DNA from: Sphingomonas aquatilis
Lineage (GTDB): Bacteria; Pseudomonadota; Alphaproteobacteria; Sphingomonadales; Sphingomonadaceae
Length of the DNA: 64,000 bases
Direction of reading: 5' to 3'
NCBI RefSeq assembly: GCF_014196115.1
Contig: NZ_JACIDB010000001.1
Span: 434,001-498,000, forward strand
This document shows, piece by piece, positions 7,345 through 16,686 of the stretch. The stretch's first letter is position 1, and every line of letters starts with the position of its first letter. Both the position numbers and the translations under genes were made by a program. Below the pieces are notes generated by a model. The model saw only the letters and a program-made list of their open reading frames with translations. It was not told the origin of the DNA and searched no databases.

Positions 7345-10017
7345 ATGACCAATTCCTCTGCCCAGTTCGTTAATATCGGCGAGCGCACCAACGTCACCGG
7401 ATCGGCGGCGTTCAAGAAGATGATCATGGCGGGCGACTATACGCGCGCGGTCGAGGTCGCGCGCCAGCAGGTCGAGAATGGCGCGCAGGTGGTCGACGTC
7501 AACATGGACGAAGGCCTGCTCGACGCCGAGCATGCCATGACGACCTTCCTGAAGCTGATCGCCGCCGAGCCCGATATCGCGCGCGTGCCGATCATGATCG
7601 ACAGCTCCAAATGGAGCGTGATCGAGGCGGGGCTGAAGTGCGTCAGCGGCAAGCCGATCGTCAATTCGATCAGCATGAAGGAGGGCGAGGAGTCGTTCCT
7701 TCACTATGCCAAGCGCTGCATGGCCTATGGCGCCGCGGTGGTCGTGATGGCGTTCGACGAGGTGGGCCAGGCGGACACCAAAGACCGCAAGGTCGAGATT
7801 TGCGCGCGCGCCTATGACCTGTTGATGGGCATCGGCTTCCCGCCCGAAGACATCATCTTCGATCCCAACATCTTCGCGGTGGCGACGGGGATCGAGGAGC
7901 ATAACAATTACGGCGTCGACTTCATCGAGGCGTGCAAAGAGATCAAGGCGCGCTGCCCGCACGTCCATATTTCGGGTGGCCTCTCCAACCTGTCGTTCAG
8001 CTTCCGCGGCAACGAGCCGGTGCGCCGCGCGATGCATTCGGTGTTCCTGTACCACGCGATCCCCGCGGGCATGGACATGGGGATCGTCAACGCAGGGCAG
8101 CTCGACGTGTACGACACGATCGATCCCGAACTGCGCACCGCGTGTGAGGACGTCATCCTCAACCGCGATCCCGAGGCGGGCGACCGGCTGGTCGCGCTCG
8201 CCGAGCGGTTCCGCGGCACCGATGCGGTGGCCGAGAAGGCAGCGGCAGAATGGCGCAGCCTGCCGGTCGTCAAGCGGCTGGAATATGCGCTGGTGAAGGG
8301 CATCGACGCGCATGTCGTCGACGATACCGAGGAATGCCGCCAAGCGTTCGCGCGGCCCATCGAGGTGATCGAGGGCCCGCTGATGGACGGCATGAACGTC
8401 GTCGGCGACCTGTTCGGATCGGGCAAGATGTTCCTGCCGCAGGTGGTGAAGTCGGCGCGTGTGATGAAGAAGGCGGTCGCGCATCTGCTGCCCTTCATCG
8501 AGGCGGCGAAGGAGCCGGGCGCCAAGGGCAAGGGCAAGATCGTGCTCGCGACCGTCAAGGGCGACGTCCACGATATCGGCAAGAACATCGTCGGCGTCGT
8601 GCTCCAGTGCAATGGCTTCGAGGTGGTCGACCTGGGCGTGATGGTGCCCTGGTCGAAGATCCTCGAGGCAGCGAACGAGAATGACGCCGATATGATCGGC
8701 CTCAGCGGCCTCATCACGCCATCGCTCGACGAAATGGTGACGGTGGCCGAAGAGATGAAGCGCGCCGGCATGTCGATGCCGCTACTGATCGGCGGTGCGA
8801 CGACGTCGAAGGTGCATACCGCGCTGCGCATCTCGCCCGCCTATGACGGGCCGATCGTCCATGTGCTCGACGCCAGCCGCGCGGTCGGGGTCGCGACGAC
8901 CCTGGTCAGCGATACACAGCGCGATGCCTATGTCGCCGGCGTTGCCGAGGATTACGAAAAGGTGCGGATCGCGCGCGCCAACAAGGGGCAGAACGACCTG
9001 CTGCCGCTCGCCGAGGCGCGGGCGCGGGGCTTGACGGTCGACATGGCGTTGAAGGCGCCGGCGGCGGCGCAGCCGGGCGTGCATGTGTTCGACGACTGGG
9101 ACCTCGCCGACCTGCGGGCGTATATCGACTGGACGCCGTTCTTCCGCGCGTGGGAGCTTGCCGGCAACTTCCCGGCGATCCTGACCGACGAGGTGGTCGG
9201 CGAGAGCGCGAGCAGCCTGTATGCCGATGCGCAGGCGATGCTCGACCGGATCGTCGCGGAGAAGTGGCTGACCGCGCGCGGCGTCGCCGGGCTGTGGGCG
9301 TGTCACCGTCACGACGACGACGTGTGGGTCTATACGCAGCATCGCGAGGCGCATCGCAGCCCCGATGGCGCGAGCATTCCCGAAGGCTTCCAGATCCCGA
9401 ACCTCGACCGCACGCAGGAGGCGAGCGTGCGGCTGCCGTTCCTGCGCCAGCAGATCGCCAAGCGTGAGGGCCGCGCCAACATGTGCCTCGCCGATTTCAT
9501 CGATCCGGCGGGCGACTGGATGGGCGGCTTCGCGGTCGGCATCCATGGCATCGAGCCGCATCTGGCGCGGTTCAAGGCGGACAACGACGATTACAACGAC
9601 ATCCTGCTGAAGGCGCTGGCGGATCGTTTGGCCGAGGCGTTCGCGGAGCGGCTGCACGCGCATGTCCGCACCGATTTGTGGGGCTATGCGCCGGGCGAGC
9701 AACTGACCAACGAGGCGCTGGTGCGCGAACAATATCGCGGCATCCGGCCGGCACCGGGCTATCCGGCGTGCCCCGAACATTCGCTGAAGGTGACGCTGTT
9801 CGAGATGCTCGACGCGCAGGGCAATGCGGGCCTGGAGCTGACCGACAGCTTCGCGATGCTGCCGACCGCGGCGGTGAGCGGCTTCTACTTTGGCCATGCG
9901 CAGGCGGAATATTTCGGCGTGGCGCGGATCGGCGAGGATCAGGTGGCGGATTACGCCACGCGGCGCGGCGTCTCGGTGGAGCAGGCGACGCGCTGGCTGC
10001 GGCCGAATCTGGACTGA
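7345..10017 (+). CDS. metH: methionine synthase, folate/cobalamin/AdoMet-binding protein (split MetH, C-terminal part)
   Basis: An 890-residue protein that starts directly with the pterin-binding domain ([13 protein letters not shown], residues 8-20). It continues with the B12 cap and Rossmann domains, carrying the cobalamin motif D407-V-H409-D-I-G412, then ends with the reactivation domain ([12 protein letters not shown]), which uses SAM to rescue oxidised cobalamin. It transfers the methyl of 5-methyl-THF to homocysteine bound on the separate N-terminal protein. An open frame continues upstream to about 7021 through the repeat, but the ATG at 7345 fits the domain border and leaves a natural N-terminus. 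B12 dependence is certain from the motif. Confidence 0.95.
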   Translation: MTNSSAQFVNIGERTNVTGSAAFKKMIMAGDYTRAVEVARQQVENGAQVVDVNMDEGLLDAEHAMTTFLKLIAAEPDIARVPIMIDSSKWSVIEAGLKCVSGKPIVNSISMKEGEESFLHYAKRCMAYGAAVVVMAFDEVGQADTKDRKVEICARAYDLLMGIGFPPEDIIFDPNIFAVATGIEEHNNYGVDFIEACKEIKARCPHVHISGGLSNLSFSFRGNEPVRRAMHSVFLYHAIPAGMDMGIVNAGQLDVYDTIDPELRTACEDVILNRDPEAGDRLVALAERFRGTDAVAEKAAAEWRSLPVVKRLEYALVKGIDAHVVDDTEECRQAFARPIEVIEGPLMDGMNVVGDLFGSGKMFLPQVVKSARVMKKAVAHLLPFIEAAKEPGAKGKGKIVLATVKGDVHDIGKNIVGVVLQCNGFEVVDLGVMVPWSKILEAANENDADMIGLSGLITPSLDEMVTVAEEMKRAGMSMPLLIGGATTSKVHTALRISPAYDGPIVHVLDASRAVGVATTLVSDTQRDAYVAGVAEDYEKVRIARANKGQNDLLPLAEARARGLTVDMALKAPAAAQPGVHVFDDWDLADLRAYIDWTPFFRAWELAGNFPAILTDEVVGESASSLYADAQAMLDRIVAEKWLTARGVAGLWACHRHDDDVWVYTQHREAHRSPDGASIPEGFQIPNLDRTQEASVRLPFLRQQIAKREGRANMCLADFIDPAGDWMGGFAVGIHGIEPHLARFKADNDDYNDILLKALADRLAEAFAERLHAHVRTDLWGYAPGEQLTNEALVREQYRGIRPAPGYPACPEHSLKVTLFEMLDAQGNAGLELTDSFAMLPTAAVSGFYFGHAQAEYFGVARIGEDQVADYATRRGVSVEQATRWLRPNLD

Positions 10018-10029
10018 GGCATTCTCTTG

Positions 10030-10156
10030 CTCCCCTCCCTTCCAGGGAGGGGCTGGGGGTGGGTGGCGGCCGGGCGATACGGCGCCGGCGTCCTTGATGG
10101 CGGCCGTACCATCAAGCCTCCACCCACCCCCGACCCCTCCCTGGAAGGGAGGGGAG
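10030..10156. repeat. palindromic element, family A-like variant
   Basis: The ends CTCCCCTCCCTTCCAG and CTGGAAGGGAGGGGAG are a perfect inverted pair; the inner parts GGCTGGGGGTGGGTGG and CCACCCACCCCCGACC also pair. The arm sequence differs from the standard A copies, so this may be a separate subfamily. It follows the methionine synthase gene and may also act as a terminator, although there is no T-run. Confidence 0.8.
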
Positions 10157-10253
10157 GCGGAGTGCTACCGGATTGTTAACCACTTCCCGATAGGCAGCGG
10201 CGAGGAAGGGCGTGCCGCCGGGCGTGCCCGTATACGCCAAGGGACGTTGCCAT

Positions 10254-11129
10254 ATGTGCCTCCAGCTTCCACCCGTGCCGGGCAGTGTCGCGCTGCCGGG
10301 CTTCGCCTCGGTCGCCGCGGAGCGCGATGCGTGGCGGGTGCGGACGCGCCAGCGCCAGCAGGCGCTGAGCCCGGTGCTGACCGCGGTGCCACGCATCCGC
10401 GGGCCGGTGTCGGCGGAGACGTTCCTCGACCTGTTCTACGCGCCGGGCATTCCGGTGGTGATCGAAGGGCTGGCGGCGAAATGGCCGGCGGTGCGTCAGT
10501 GGACGACCAAGAAGCTGGCGCGCAAGGTCGGCTCGGCGGAGATAACCTATCAGGGTGGCCGCAACAGCGCCCCCGACTTCGAGATCGCCAAGACGCGCCA
10601 TACGCGGACCATGCCGTTCGACGCCTATATCGACATGGTGACGAGCGCCGACACCGGCAACGACGCCTATATCACCGCCTATAACAACGTCGCCAATACG
10701 GTGGCGCTACAGCCGCTGATGGGCGATTTCGGGCCGGTGCCGTTCTTGGACGAGCGGATCGGCAGCATCTGGATCGGGCCGAAGGGCACGTTCACGCCGC
10801 TGCACCACGACCTCAACAACAATCTGCTGGTGCAGCTGATGGGCACCAAGCGCCTGTTCCTGCTGCCGCCCGACGAGACGTCGAAGCTCGCCAACAATGA
10901 CTTCGTGTTCAGCGACGTCCACGACATCATGAGCGACGACAAGGTGGCGCAATATCCCGAGGTGCTCTCGGCGCGCTGCTATCATGTCGATATCCACCCC
11001 GGCGATGCGCTGTTCATGCCGGTGGGCTGGTGGCACCAGGTCGAGGCGCTGTCGTTCAGCGCGATGCTGACCTATCACAATTTCATCTGGCCCAACGACG
11101 CGTTCCGGGATTTCCCGCCGAACCGGTGA
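10254..11129 (+). CDS. cupin-like / JmjC-fold Fe(II), 2-oxoglutarate-dependent oxygenase
   Basis: A 291-residue protein of the cupin_8/JmjC type. The iron-binding triad is visible: FTPLHHDLNNN gives the HxD pair, and MPVGWWHQVEAL gives the distal histidine. PVVIEGLAAKWPA near residues 65-80 is typical for these hydroxylases, which act on proteins or small molecules. The substrate is unknown. The ATG at 10254 with AAGGGA about ten bases upstream is preferred over a GTG at 10212. It stands alone between repeat elements, after methionine synthase and convergent with the antiporter gene. Confidence 0.85.
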   Translation: MCLQLPPVPGSVALPGFASVAAERDAWRVRTRQRQQALSPVLTAVPRIRGPVSAETFLDLFYAPGIPVVIEGLAAKWPAVRQWTTKKLARKVGSAEITYQGGRNSAPDFEIAKTRHTRTMPFDAYIDMVTSADTGNDAYITAYNNVANTVALQPLMGDFGPVPFLDERIGSIWIGPKGTFTPLHHDLNNNLLVQLMGTKRLFLLPPDETSKLANNDFVFSDVHDIMSDDKVAQYPEVLSARCYHVDIHPGDALFMPVGWWHQVEALSFSAMLTYHNFIWPNDAFRDFPPNR

Positions 11130-11163
11130 GGCCTCGGTCCGATCAATGTTCCGCAGTTGCGTA

Positions 11164-11187
11164 CTCCTCCCCCTGGCGGGGGAGGAA
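11164..11187. repeat. single arm of a family A element
   Basis: Only one hairpin arm, CTCCTCCCCCTGGCGGGGGAGG, is present. It lies between two convergent genes, where it could serve as a bidirectional terminator-like hairpin. The other half of the element is missing, so it looks like a remnant. Confidence 0.7.
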
Positions 11188-11194
11188 TTCGGCC

Positions 11195-12403
11195 TTAAAA
11201 CCCGCGTTTCGCGAGGCCGGGATTGCGGCGGAGTTGCGGCGCGACCACCGGGATGGTCAGCATCGTGCTGGCGACCGCCATCAGCAGCAGCGCGGTGAAG
11301 GTTTCGCTGGTGATGATCTTCTTGTCCAACAGGATGTTGACGAAGATGATCATGATCAGCGCCTTGGTCTGCAGCAGCCAGCCGATCGCGCTGGCATCGC
11401 CCTTGGGCCATTTGAGGATGCGGCCCGCCAGGTGAATGCCGGCGAGCTTGCCGCCGACCGACGCGGCGAGCAACAGCGCGGCGACCGCGAATACCGATGT
11501 GCCGCCCATGCCCCATTGCGTCTTGAGGCCGGTCGACAGGAAGTAGACGGGCATCACCGCGAGCAGGATGGTGCCGCGGAACCGGTCCATCCGCGCCTCG
11601 CCGAACCAATGCGCGTCGAGCACGGCGCCGGCCAGAAACGCGCCGACCATGAAGTGCAGGCCGGCCCAGTCGGCGGCGAAGGCGCAGAGCGCCAGCCAGA
11701 TCAGACCGACGTACCAGCGATCGTTTTCCGGCAGCGCGCGCAACAGCTTGCGGATCGCCCAGGTGGCGACGGCGAAGCCGACCAGGAAGCCCGCCTGCCG
11801 CCCGACGCGCTCCCAGTCGAGCAGGATCAGCGCGAGCACGCCCCAGATCGCGATATCGTCGAGGCTGGCGTAGCGCAGTACGCGCTGGCCCAGCGGCGCG
11901 CGCAGGATGGCGAGCTTTTCCATTAGCAGCACGAGGATGGGGAGCGCGGTGACGGCGCAGGCCATGCCGATGCCGAGCACCACCTGCCAGTTCGCACCGC
12001 TCGGCCCGCGCCAGCCGGGGTAGCGCAGGATAACGAGCGCGGCGAGGCTGCCCGCGATCAGCGGCACACCCAAGGCGAGGCCGGCGGTGACGCCCGTTTC
12101 GCGCCGCCGCCGCCACGCCTCGCCGACGTCCAGCTCCAAGCCCGCCACCCAGACGAACAGCATCACCGACCACCAGGCGATGCCGTTCAGCGCCCCCATC
12201 GTCGCGGGCGCGAAGACGAAGGCGTAATAATCGGGGAAGATCGCGCCGAGAATGCCCGGCCCCAGCAGGATGCCGCCGATGATCTGCACGACGACCAGCG
12301 GCGCCCAATAATCGGTCCGCCCCAGCCGCCACACGGCATAGGGCAGGGTGAAGATGATCAGGATGGCGAGGAGGAATACCTCGGTCGCCGACATCGCGTG
12401 CAT
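11195..12403 (-). CDS. monovalent cation:proton antiporter, CPA2 type
   Basis: About 402 residues with roughly 11-13 predicted membrane helices, among them FLLAILIIFTLPYAVWRL, VVVQIIGGILLGPGILG and the VMLFVWVAGLELD segment typical of Na+/H+ and K+/H+ antiporters of the KefB/GerN branch. No cytoplasmic TrkA-N or TrkA-C domain follows, so it is the transport core only. It probably exchanges Na+ or K+ for H+ across the inner membrane. An open frame extends to a GTG at 12511, but the extra 36 residues are polar and Arg-rich; the ATG at 12403 (or 12394) sits just before the first helix. Ion choice cannot be read. Confidence 0.82.
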   Translation of the reverse strand: MHAMSATEVFLLAILIIFTLPYAVWRLGRTDYWAPLVVVQIIGGILLGPGILGAIFPDYYAFVFAPATMGALNGIAWWSVMLFVWVAGLELDVGEAWRRRRETGVTAGLALGVPLIAGSLAALVILRYPGWRGPSGANWQVVLGIGMACAVTALPILVLLMEKLAILRAPLGQRVLRYASLDDIAIWGVLALILLDWERVGRQAGFLVGFAVATWAIRKLLRALPENDRWYVGLIWLALCAFAADWAGLHFMVGAFLAGAVLDAHWFGEARMDRFRGTILLAVMPVYFLSTGLKTQWGMGGTSVFAVAALLLAASVGGKLAGIHLAGRILKWPKGDASAIGWLLQTKALIMIIFVNILLDKKIITSETFTALLLMAVASTMLTIPVVAPQLRRNPGLAKRGF

Positions 12404-12605
12404 GATTGGACAATATCCCCGGTGCGGCGTGTCCCCCCGACGCGCTGCGGCATGTTTGTTGCCCCCTCCCATCCGCGTCCGCAATGCTTTTTCTGACCCG
12501 CGCTGGGACACGTTCTGTGTCCGCTAACCCCATGAAAGAACGGGGCGATCCATTAACCGCGATTGGCGCTGGCGCGGCGCGCGGGCGGGCGGCAGGATTG
12601 CGGCC

Positions 12606-13532
12606 ATGACCCGTACCCTGATCGCGCTCGCCCTCGTCGCCAGCCCCGCCTTTGCCCAGCAGCAGGCGCCGTTCACCGTCGTCGAGACGGGGCAGGGCTT
12701 CACCGATCTGCAGGAGGCGGTGTCGTCGATCCGCATGGGGACGGGGACGATCCGCATCGCGCCCGGCGTCTACCGGCAATGCGCGGTGCAGCAGGGCGGG
12801 CGCATCACCTTCCAGGCGGCGCAGCCGGGCACTGCGATCTTCGAAAAGACTGCCTGCGAGGACAAGGCCGGGCTGGTGCTGCGCGGGCAGGGATCGACGG
12901 TCGATGGCCTCGTGTTCCGCGGCTATCGCGTGCCGGACGGCAATGGCGCAGGGATCCGCACCGAAATGGGCGACCTGACGGTGACCAACTCGATGTTCCT
13001 CGACAGCCAGGAAGGCATCTTGGGTGGTGAGCCGACAGGTCAGCGCATCCGGATCGACCATGCGACCTTTTCCGGCCTCGGCCAGTGCGACGAGACGCCC
13101 GATTGCGCGCACAGCATTTACCTCGCCAATCGCGGGCAGGTGACGATCACCAATTCGCGGTTCGAGCGCGGGCGCGGCGGGCATTACGTCAAGCTGCGCG
13201 TGCCCAATGTGACGATCAGCGACAACAGCTTCGACGACACGGCGGGGCAGAAGACCAATTACATGATCGACTTGCCGGAGGGCGCGCGCGGGCTAATCAC
13301 GCGCAACACCTTCGTGCAGGGCCGCGCCAAGGAGAATCACAGCGGGCTGATCGTCGTGGCGGCCGAGGCGAAGACCTATCCGTCCGCGGGGCTGCGCATC
13401 GAGGGCAATGACGCGCGGCTGGCACCGGGGGCGCCGACCAACCCGGCGTTCGTCGCGGACCTGAGCCACGAGCGGCTGGCGGTGGGGGCGAACCGGCTGG
13501 GGCCGGGGATACGGATGTTCGAGACGCGGTGA
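12606..13532 (+). CDS. secreted right-handed beta-helix protein
   Basis: A 308-residue protein. Residues 1-18 are a signal peptide ending in AFAQ. The rest shows repeated short strands with the pattern of parallel beta-helix proteins (VTNSMF, ITNSRFERG, ISDNSFDD, ITRNTFVQG, IEGND), as in pectate-lyase-like and NosD-like folds. An exported carbohydrate-binding or carbohydrate-cleaving role is the usual meaning of such folds, but I see no defined catalytic triad. It is divergent from the antiporter gene, with a 200-base spacer. A sialidase-like gene lies convergent just downstream across a C-family repeat, which fits a loose sugar-related neighbourhood. Confidence 0.75.
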   Translation: MTRTLIALALVASPAFAQQQAPFTVVETGQGFTDLQEAVSSIRMGTGTIRIAPGVYRQCAVQQGGRITFQAAQPGTAIFEKTACEDKAGLVLRGQGSTVDGLVFRGYRVPDGNGAGIRTEMGDLTVTNSMFLDSQEGILGGEPTGQRIRIDHATFSGLGQCDETPDCAHSIYLANRGQVTITNSRFERGRGGHYVKLRVPNVTISDNSFDDTAGQKTNYMIDLPEGARGLITRNTFVQGRAKENHSGLIVVAAEAKTYPSAGLRIEGNDARLAPGAPTNPAFVADLSHERLAVGANRLGPGIRMFETR

Positions 13533-13547
13533 GGGGGGAAGCCCCTC

Positions 13548-13637
13548 CCGTTCGCCCTGAGTCTGTCGAAGGGCGGATATCCCCGCGCACCGTCGCGCGT
13601 GTGGACAGGTGCCCTTCGACAGGCTCAGGGCGAACGG
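13548..13637. repeat. palindromic pair, family C
   Basis: The left arm CGTTCGCCCTGAGTCTGTCG and the right arm with CGACAGGCTCAGGGCGAACG are inverted copies around a 40-base centre. The element lies between convergent stop codons, and the same motif recurs in the window. Confidence 0.88.
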
Positions 13638-13647
13638 CGGGTGGGCG

Positions 13648-14718
13648 CTATTTCAGCTGCTTGGGGTCCACCACGACGTAGCGGATGCGGGTGCGGTTCC
13701 AGGTGTAGGTGATGTGGACCAGGCCGTCACGGGTCTGGATGACCGCGGGATAGGCGTAGCCGTCGGGCATCGGCTTCGATTCCAGCGTCAGCGCCTTGTG
13801 CCAGTCGACGCCATCGGCGGACAGGCCGATGTTGAGCGGCCAGCGCGGGCCGTCGCCCGGCGTGTCGGGACGGTGCGCGGCGTGGTTGTAGACGATCAGC
13901 TGGCGCCCATCCTGCAGCGTCACCGCATCGGTGCCGGCATTGGGATTGGGCAGGTCGATCGCGGCGAGCGGCGACCAGCTTTTGCCGTCGTCTTTCGACC
14001 AGCTCATCGCCAGCGCGCCCTGCCGGGTGCGGGCGATCAGTTCGAGACGGCCGTCGGGATAGGACAAAACGCTCGGCTGGATCGCCTCGATGTTCATCGG
14101 CGAGGGGATTTCCGCCTCCGCCTGCCACGTCTTCCCGCGATCGGTGGAGCGTTCCATCTTGAGGAACCAGCGGTTCTTCTCGGGCGTGCCGACTTCGCGG
14201 CTGGACGGCGCGAGCCATGTCCCGTCGCGGGTCACGAACATCTTGTTCTTGATCGGGCCAAGGATGCCGTCGGGCAGGCGCGTCGGCTGGCTCCAGTGGC
14301 GGCCACCGTCGGTCGAGGTGATGACCATGCCCCACCAGTCGCGCGGGTTGGGGCCGATCTTGTAGAACAGATGGAGCGGCTGACCGGCGGGCTGGAACAG
14401 CACCGGGTTCCACGTGGGGTAAAGCTTGCCGTCTGCGCTGCGGCCATCGGCGACCGCGACGGGCGTGTCCCAGCCCTTGGCGCTGTGGCGGGCGAACCAG
14501 ATCTTCACGTCCGGCCGGCTTTCGCCGCTGCCGCCGAACCAGGCGGCGGCGAGCTGGCCGTCGGGGAGTTCGACGATCGTCGAGGCATGCGCCTGCGGGT
14601 AGGGCGGGGCGGCGTCGATGAACTGGGATTGCAAGATGGGGGATTGGGCCAGCGCGGGCGTGGCGAGCGCTGCGACGGTCGCGATGGCGACCGAGAGTCG
14701 CCCCGCCCACGCCGTCAC
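13648..14718 (-). CDS. exported sialidase-like (Asp-box beta-propeller) protein
   Basis: From a GTG at 14718 the product is 356 residues with a signal peptide (AGRLSVAIATVAALATPALAQ) and an Asp-box propeller: STDGGRHW, STDRGKTW and SKDDGKSW are clear S-x-D-x-G-x-x-W boxes. The family includes exo-sialidases and other glycan hydrolases acting outside the cytoplasm; sialic acid specificity is unproven. The open frame continues upstream to an ATG at 14946 that overlaps the stop of the phosphatase gene (ATGA). That longer form would place about 75 repeat-encoded residues before the signal peptide, so the GTG, which lies inside a repeat arm, is the better functional start. Confidence 0.8.
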   Translation of the reverse strand: MTAWAGRLSVAIATVAALATPALAQSPILQSQFIDAAPPYPQAHASTIVELPDGQLAAAWFGGSGESRPDVKIWFARHSAKGWDTPVAVADGRSADGKLYPTWNPVLFQPAGQPLHLFYKIGPNPRDWWGMVITSTDGGRHWSQPTRLPDGILGPIKNKMFVTRDGTWLAPSSREVGTPEKNRWFLKMERSTDRGKTWQAEAEIPSPMNIEAIQPSVLSYPDGRLELIARTRQGALAMSWSKDDGKSWSPLAAIDLPNPNAGTDAVTLQDGRQLIVYNHAAHRPDTPGDGPRWPLNIGLSADGVDWHKALTLESKPMPDGYAYPAVIQTRDGLVHITYTWNRTRIRYVVVDPKQLK

Positions 14719-14903
14719 CCCGGACTTGGTCCGGGGTCCACTCTGCGGCGAGGGGAATGGCTGGAAGCTCGGACGCTGCCCCCGCGGCTGGGTAGACCCC
14801 GGAACGAGTCCGGGGTGACGAGGGGTGTGGGGCGAGGGGAATGGCTGGAGGTTCACGCGTTGCCCCCGCGGCCCGGTGGACCCCGGAACGAGTCCGGGGT
14901 GAC
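14713..14903. repeat. REP doublet cluster, family B
   Basis: The arm CGTCACCCCGGACTTGGTCC and its inverted partner GGAACGAGTCCGGGGTGACG flank a centre with GGCGAGGGGAATGGCTGGA and CTGCCCCCGCGGC. The centre and right arm are then repeated (14822-14903). The unit occupies the 5' end of the sialidase-like open frame and overlaps its probable GTG start. Confidence 0.88.
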
Positions 14904-14942
14904 GGTGTGGGTGGGGCGAGCGGAGGGGCAAACGCGGGGTCG

Positions 14943-16640
14943 TCATCGTGCGCAAGTATCGCCGGTGCCGGGGTCGAGGTCCAGGCAGCGGCCGTCGAGG
15001 CCCTTCACCGGCAGATGGATCGTCGCCGCGAGCGTGGGCGCGATGTCGACCGTTTCCACCGACAGCGGCTGTTCGAAGCCGGCGATGCCCTTGCGCCAGA
15101 ACAGGATCGGCACGCGGCGGTCGTAATCCCAGGGAGACCCATGCGTTTCGATATAGCCTTCCTTCGGCTCCTCGATCGTCGTCACGCGCGGTTTGAGCAG
15201 GACGAGCAGGTCGCCCGACACGTCCGGGTTGAACGAGGCGCGCGCGCGTTCCAGCAGCGTCCAGTTTTCGGGCGGCGTGGTGGCGAAGGGCGTGGCGGCG
15301 ATCTGTGCGCGGGTGAAGGCGCCGGCGACCTGCGGCATGGCAGCGAAACGCTTCTGCGCCTCGGCCAGCACGCGCGGGCGCAGCGCGGCGGGCAGGTCCT
15401 TGCCGAGATAGACGTCGCCCTCCGCGCCGACCAGCGCGGGAACGGTGAGGCCGAACTCGCGCATCAGCGCGGCATTCACCACCTTGATCGAGGCGTCGCC
15501 GGAGACATGCTCCTCCATCGGCATCGCATGCTGCTGCTGGCGTTCGGTCATGTCGTGCGCGCCGTGATCGGCGGTCAGCACGACCTCGTAATCGATGCCC
15601 CAGCTGTCGAGCGTGTTGAGGAAACTGCCCAAGGTGTGATCGAGCTGGTCCATCTGGATGCACATTTCGGTGCCCTGCGTACCGAGCGCATGGCCGATAT
15701 AGTCGGTCGCCGAGGCGCCGATATCGATGATGTCGGTCTGCGGTCCCTTGCCGAGGCCCATGTCCTGGATCAGCCCCGCCGCGATCGCGAACACTGCGGC
15801 ATCGCTGGCGGGCGAGACGCGGAAGCCCTTGAGGTCACCCGCCGCGCGCGCGAAGCGGCCCTGGCCGTAGACCTTGCCGGCCACCGTGATCGGTCGGTCG
15901 AGTGCCTCGCAATAGGACGGCAGCGGCAGCGGTTCCTGGGGCTTGGCGACCAGCGCCGCCACGGCGTCGCGGCCGCGCTGGACGGCGCGGGGCACGGGCC
16001 GACCGGCGTAGCTGGAATAGGTCTTGCCGTCCCACCACCAGAGTTCGTCGACCTTGTGTCCGCCCATCATCACCGCGGCGCGATCCTTGCCCGCGACCGA
16101 GACGACGCGGGTGCGCGGATCGGCGGCCTTCATCATCTCGCCCAGCGTCGGCACCTTCAGATGCTTGTCGCTGACGACATAATGTTCGTGGTCGGTGCCG
16201 GGGACGGTTTCGTCCTCGGTGCAATAGACGATCTTGTCGGCGCGGGCGATGTTTTGCTCGACCCAGTTGTTGGCGACGATGCCGGTGTGCGCCGGGCGCA
16301 TGCCGGTGAGGATCGTCGAATGGCCGGGGCACGTCTCGGTCGCGGCATGGCTCTGATAGCCCGACGGGAAGACGACACCGGTCAGCAGGCGCGCGAAGCC
16401 TTCGGTGAAGTGATTGCGATATTGCTGGAACAGGTCGGCGGAGAATTGGTCGACCGAAATGGCGACGATCAGCTTCGGCGGCGTCTTTAGCGCGGTGCTG
16501 GTCGCGCCGGGAGCCGGGGTGGATGTCGGGATGGGGGGCGCGGGGCTCGGTTCGGGACGGAAGCCCGGCGCGGGCGCGGTTTGGGCGATCGCCGGCGCGG
16601 CGGCGGTGGCGAACAGGGCGGCGGCGATCAGCGCTTTCAT
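14943..16640 (-). CDS. alkaline phosphatase family protein (PafA-like, threonine nucleophile)
   Basis: A 565-residue exported phosphatase. A signal peptide covers residues 1-20 (ending AIAQ), then a Pro-rich linker leads to the core. ISVDQFSADL gives the first metal aspartate (Asp64), and TETCPGHST places the nucleophile at Thr103, as in PafA and the nucleotide pyrophosphatase/phosphodiesterase superfamily. LTADHGAHD near the middle supplies further metal ligands. It should hydrolyse phosphate esters in the periplasm and probably scavenges phosphate. The start was chosen at the signal peptide rather than 65 residues upstream, where the frame is still open. It ends in an ATGA overlap with the sialidase-like open frame and is divergent from the DsbD-like gene by 46 bases. 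Confidence 0.88.
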   Translation of the reverse strand: MKALIAAALFATAAAPAIAQTAPAPGFRPEPSPAPPIPTSTPAPGATSTALKTPPKLIVAISVDQFSADLFQQYRNHFTEGFARLLTGVVFPSGYQSHAATETCPGHSTILTGMRPAHTGIVANNWVEQNIARADKIVYCTEDETVPGTDHEHYVVSDKHLKVPTLGEMMKAADPRTRVVSVAGKDRAAVMMGGHKVDELWWWDGKTYSSYAGRPVPRAVQRGRDAVAALVAKPQEPLPLPSYCEALDRPITVAGKVYGQGRFARAAGDLKGFRVSPASDAAVFAIAAGLIQDMGLGKGPQTDIIDIGASATDYIGHALGTQGTEMCIQMDQLDHTLGSFLNTLDSWGIDYEVVLTADHGAHDMTERQQQHAMPMEEHVSGDASIKVVNAALMREFGLTVPALVGAEGDVYLGKDLPAALRPRVLAEAQKRFAAMPQVAGAFTRAQIAATPFATTPPENWTLLERARASFNPDVSGDLLVLLKPRVTTIEEPKEGYIETHGSPWDYDRRVPILFWRKGIAGFEQPLSVETVDIAPTLAATIHLPVKGLDGRCLDLDPGTGDTCAR

Positions 16641-16686
16641 CGAGGGTACTCGTGTTACGAAACCGCCGCCGCTATGACGGGCGGCG

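Noticed and set aside
10707..13184. 825-codon minus-strand frame spanning the antiporter, beta-helix and oxygenase region
   Set aside because: It overlaps three better-supported genes and contains only low-complexity Arg/Ala/Pro sequence.
13648..15663. 671-codon frame joining the phosphatase region and the sialidase-like protein
   Set aside because: The first part is a shadow of the phosphatase gene, and the signal peptide in the middle shows where the real product begins.
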